A stretch of DNA of 64,000 nucleotides from Corbicula japonica (taxonomy: Eukaryota > Mollusca > Bivalvia > Venerida > Cyrenidae). Every line of letters starts with the position of its first letter. Within the stretch, counting starts at the first letter, position 1. Under the pieces are notes generated by a model. That model did no database searches, had not been told where the DNA came from, and was given only the letters and a program-made list of their open reading frames with translations. Position numbers and translations under genes: made by a program. The DNA lies in contig JAZAYU010000019.1 of the NCBI GenBank assembly GCA_038501625.1, forward strand, positions 6,604,709-6,668,708, written 5' to 3'. Shown here piece by piece: positions 63,272 through 64,000 of this stretch.

Positions 63272-63560
63272 CAGTTTCGATGTTTTCAAGGTTTGTAGCC
63301 ATATTCTCTATTAATCCCTTAACATCATAATTATATAATTATGCCCTTTTTACGTGTGTGTGTCCAGTGTAGATCAAGATCAGCTGGCACATCCATACCA
63401 TCTGATCAGGATCTGCACCAGTCACTTTTAGGTCAGAAATAACCAGGATGTGCCAGCTGATCTGGATCTATACTGGATGCACACACATAAAAAGGGCATA
63501 TATATGACGTAAAGAGTTAAATAGAGAATATGGCTACAAACCTTGAAAACATCGAAACTG
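63272..63560. repeat. 41 bp perfect inverted repeat around a MITE-A copy
   Basis: 63272-63312 (CAGTTTCGATGTTTTCAAGG ...) is the exact reverse complement of 63520-63560. The enclosed 207 bp is MITE-A; a MITE-A right end also follows at about 63575-63610. Confidence 0.8.
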
Positions 63561-63799
63561 TTTGACTGTTAGCTCATGCAATAAAGGTGTATCTATGGAG
63601 AAAAGGTTAACATACATCTGTATATGTAGAAAACAACAACTCTTAACATATATTGGAAAAAGTTACAATTTATTTTTATTTATATACACATTACAATATA
63701 CTGTACTAAGCACATGGAGGATATGTTTGTTATTTTATTTATCGATCCCTCCAACACTGGTTTTGGTCTATTAAATGTTAATTTATTTATCAATCTCGC

Positions 63800-63990
63800 T
63801 GAAGTTGGATCTGACAAAATGTTTTATCTGATGACAGCCCGTATTTACCATATACAAGCAATAGTGGTTTTCCCCATAACTATTTTTAGAACATTCAATC
63901 AGGAAGCATGATTTGAAACACATTTGGTAAGGGTCGGAAAACCACCTGAAGATGCCTTAACAGTAAATGAATGTGATACCACATTTAACA
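63800..63990 (+). repeat. Dispersed repeat R2, copy 2
   Basis: Same ordered blocks as 43380-43570 (ATCTGATGACAGCCC, GTGGTTTTCCCC, CAGGAAGCATGATTTG). Confidence 0.6.
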
Positions 63991-64000
63991 CAACTACCAT

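Larger units (their letters stand above)
60961..64000 (+). other. Next intron (incomplete), repeats only
   Basis: From GTAAATG at 60961 to the window end I see MITEs and palindromes but no further exon in phase. Confidence 0.6.

Overview
This is a eukaryotic window: AT-rich, intron-rich and packed with repeats. It looks like a bivalve mollusc, perhaps a venerid-like heterodont. The basis is the repeat families: modular elements with a hairpin head, a TCCG/GTCC microsatellite and ~145-185 bp tandem cores; a very abundant TTAA-flanked MITE with two internal palindromes; tRNA-headed SINEs; and Penelope-like and CR1/L2-like debris. The species assignment is inference.

One large gene dominates. 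I could chain five coding exons on the + strand by splice sites and matching phases: 14544-14687, 44124-44281, 53056-53189, 56962-60458 and 60706-60960. Together they give 1396 codons with the 3' end missing, beyond base 64000. The N-terminal exons hold several SUMO-interacting motifs, the giant exon holds a Ser/Arg-rich repeat tract, and the C-terminal part is a helical domain. I read it as a SIMC1-like protein, a SUMO-binding, Nse5-like recruiter of the SMC5/6 complex. The first intron is about 29 kb and is largely made of nested transposons.

Left arm (1-7.9 kb): a probable three-exon small gene encoding 58 residues (748-1405, unrecognised), a Tc1-like transposase scrap (2265-2357), a decayed Penelope-like element (about 5157-6190, -), one orphan exon-like segment (6568-6705) and a CR1/L2-like reverse-transcriptase C-terminus (6835-7297, -).

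7909-14407: a 6.5 kb terminal-inverted-repeat element with a 9 bp target duplication and ~25 copies of a CGCAATGGAAA motif. The copies are mostly in pairs and point inward from both ends. The element ends 136 bp before the start codon of the SIMC1-like gene.

14.7-44.1 kb (intron 1), 44.3-53.1 kb (intron 2) and 53.2-57.0 kb (intron 3): MITEs of several superfamilies with readable target duplications, eight modular tandem-repeat elements (one further copy lies inside the 6.5 kb element), simple minisatellites and long palindromes. Several nested insertions can be dated relative to one another because the interrupted host repeat, or an empty-site copy, is present in the same window. I see no other protein-coding gene, no rRNA and no convincing functional tRNA.
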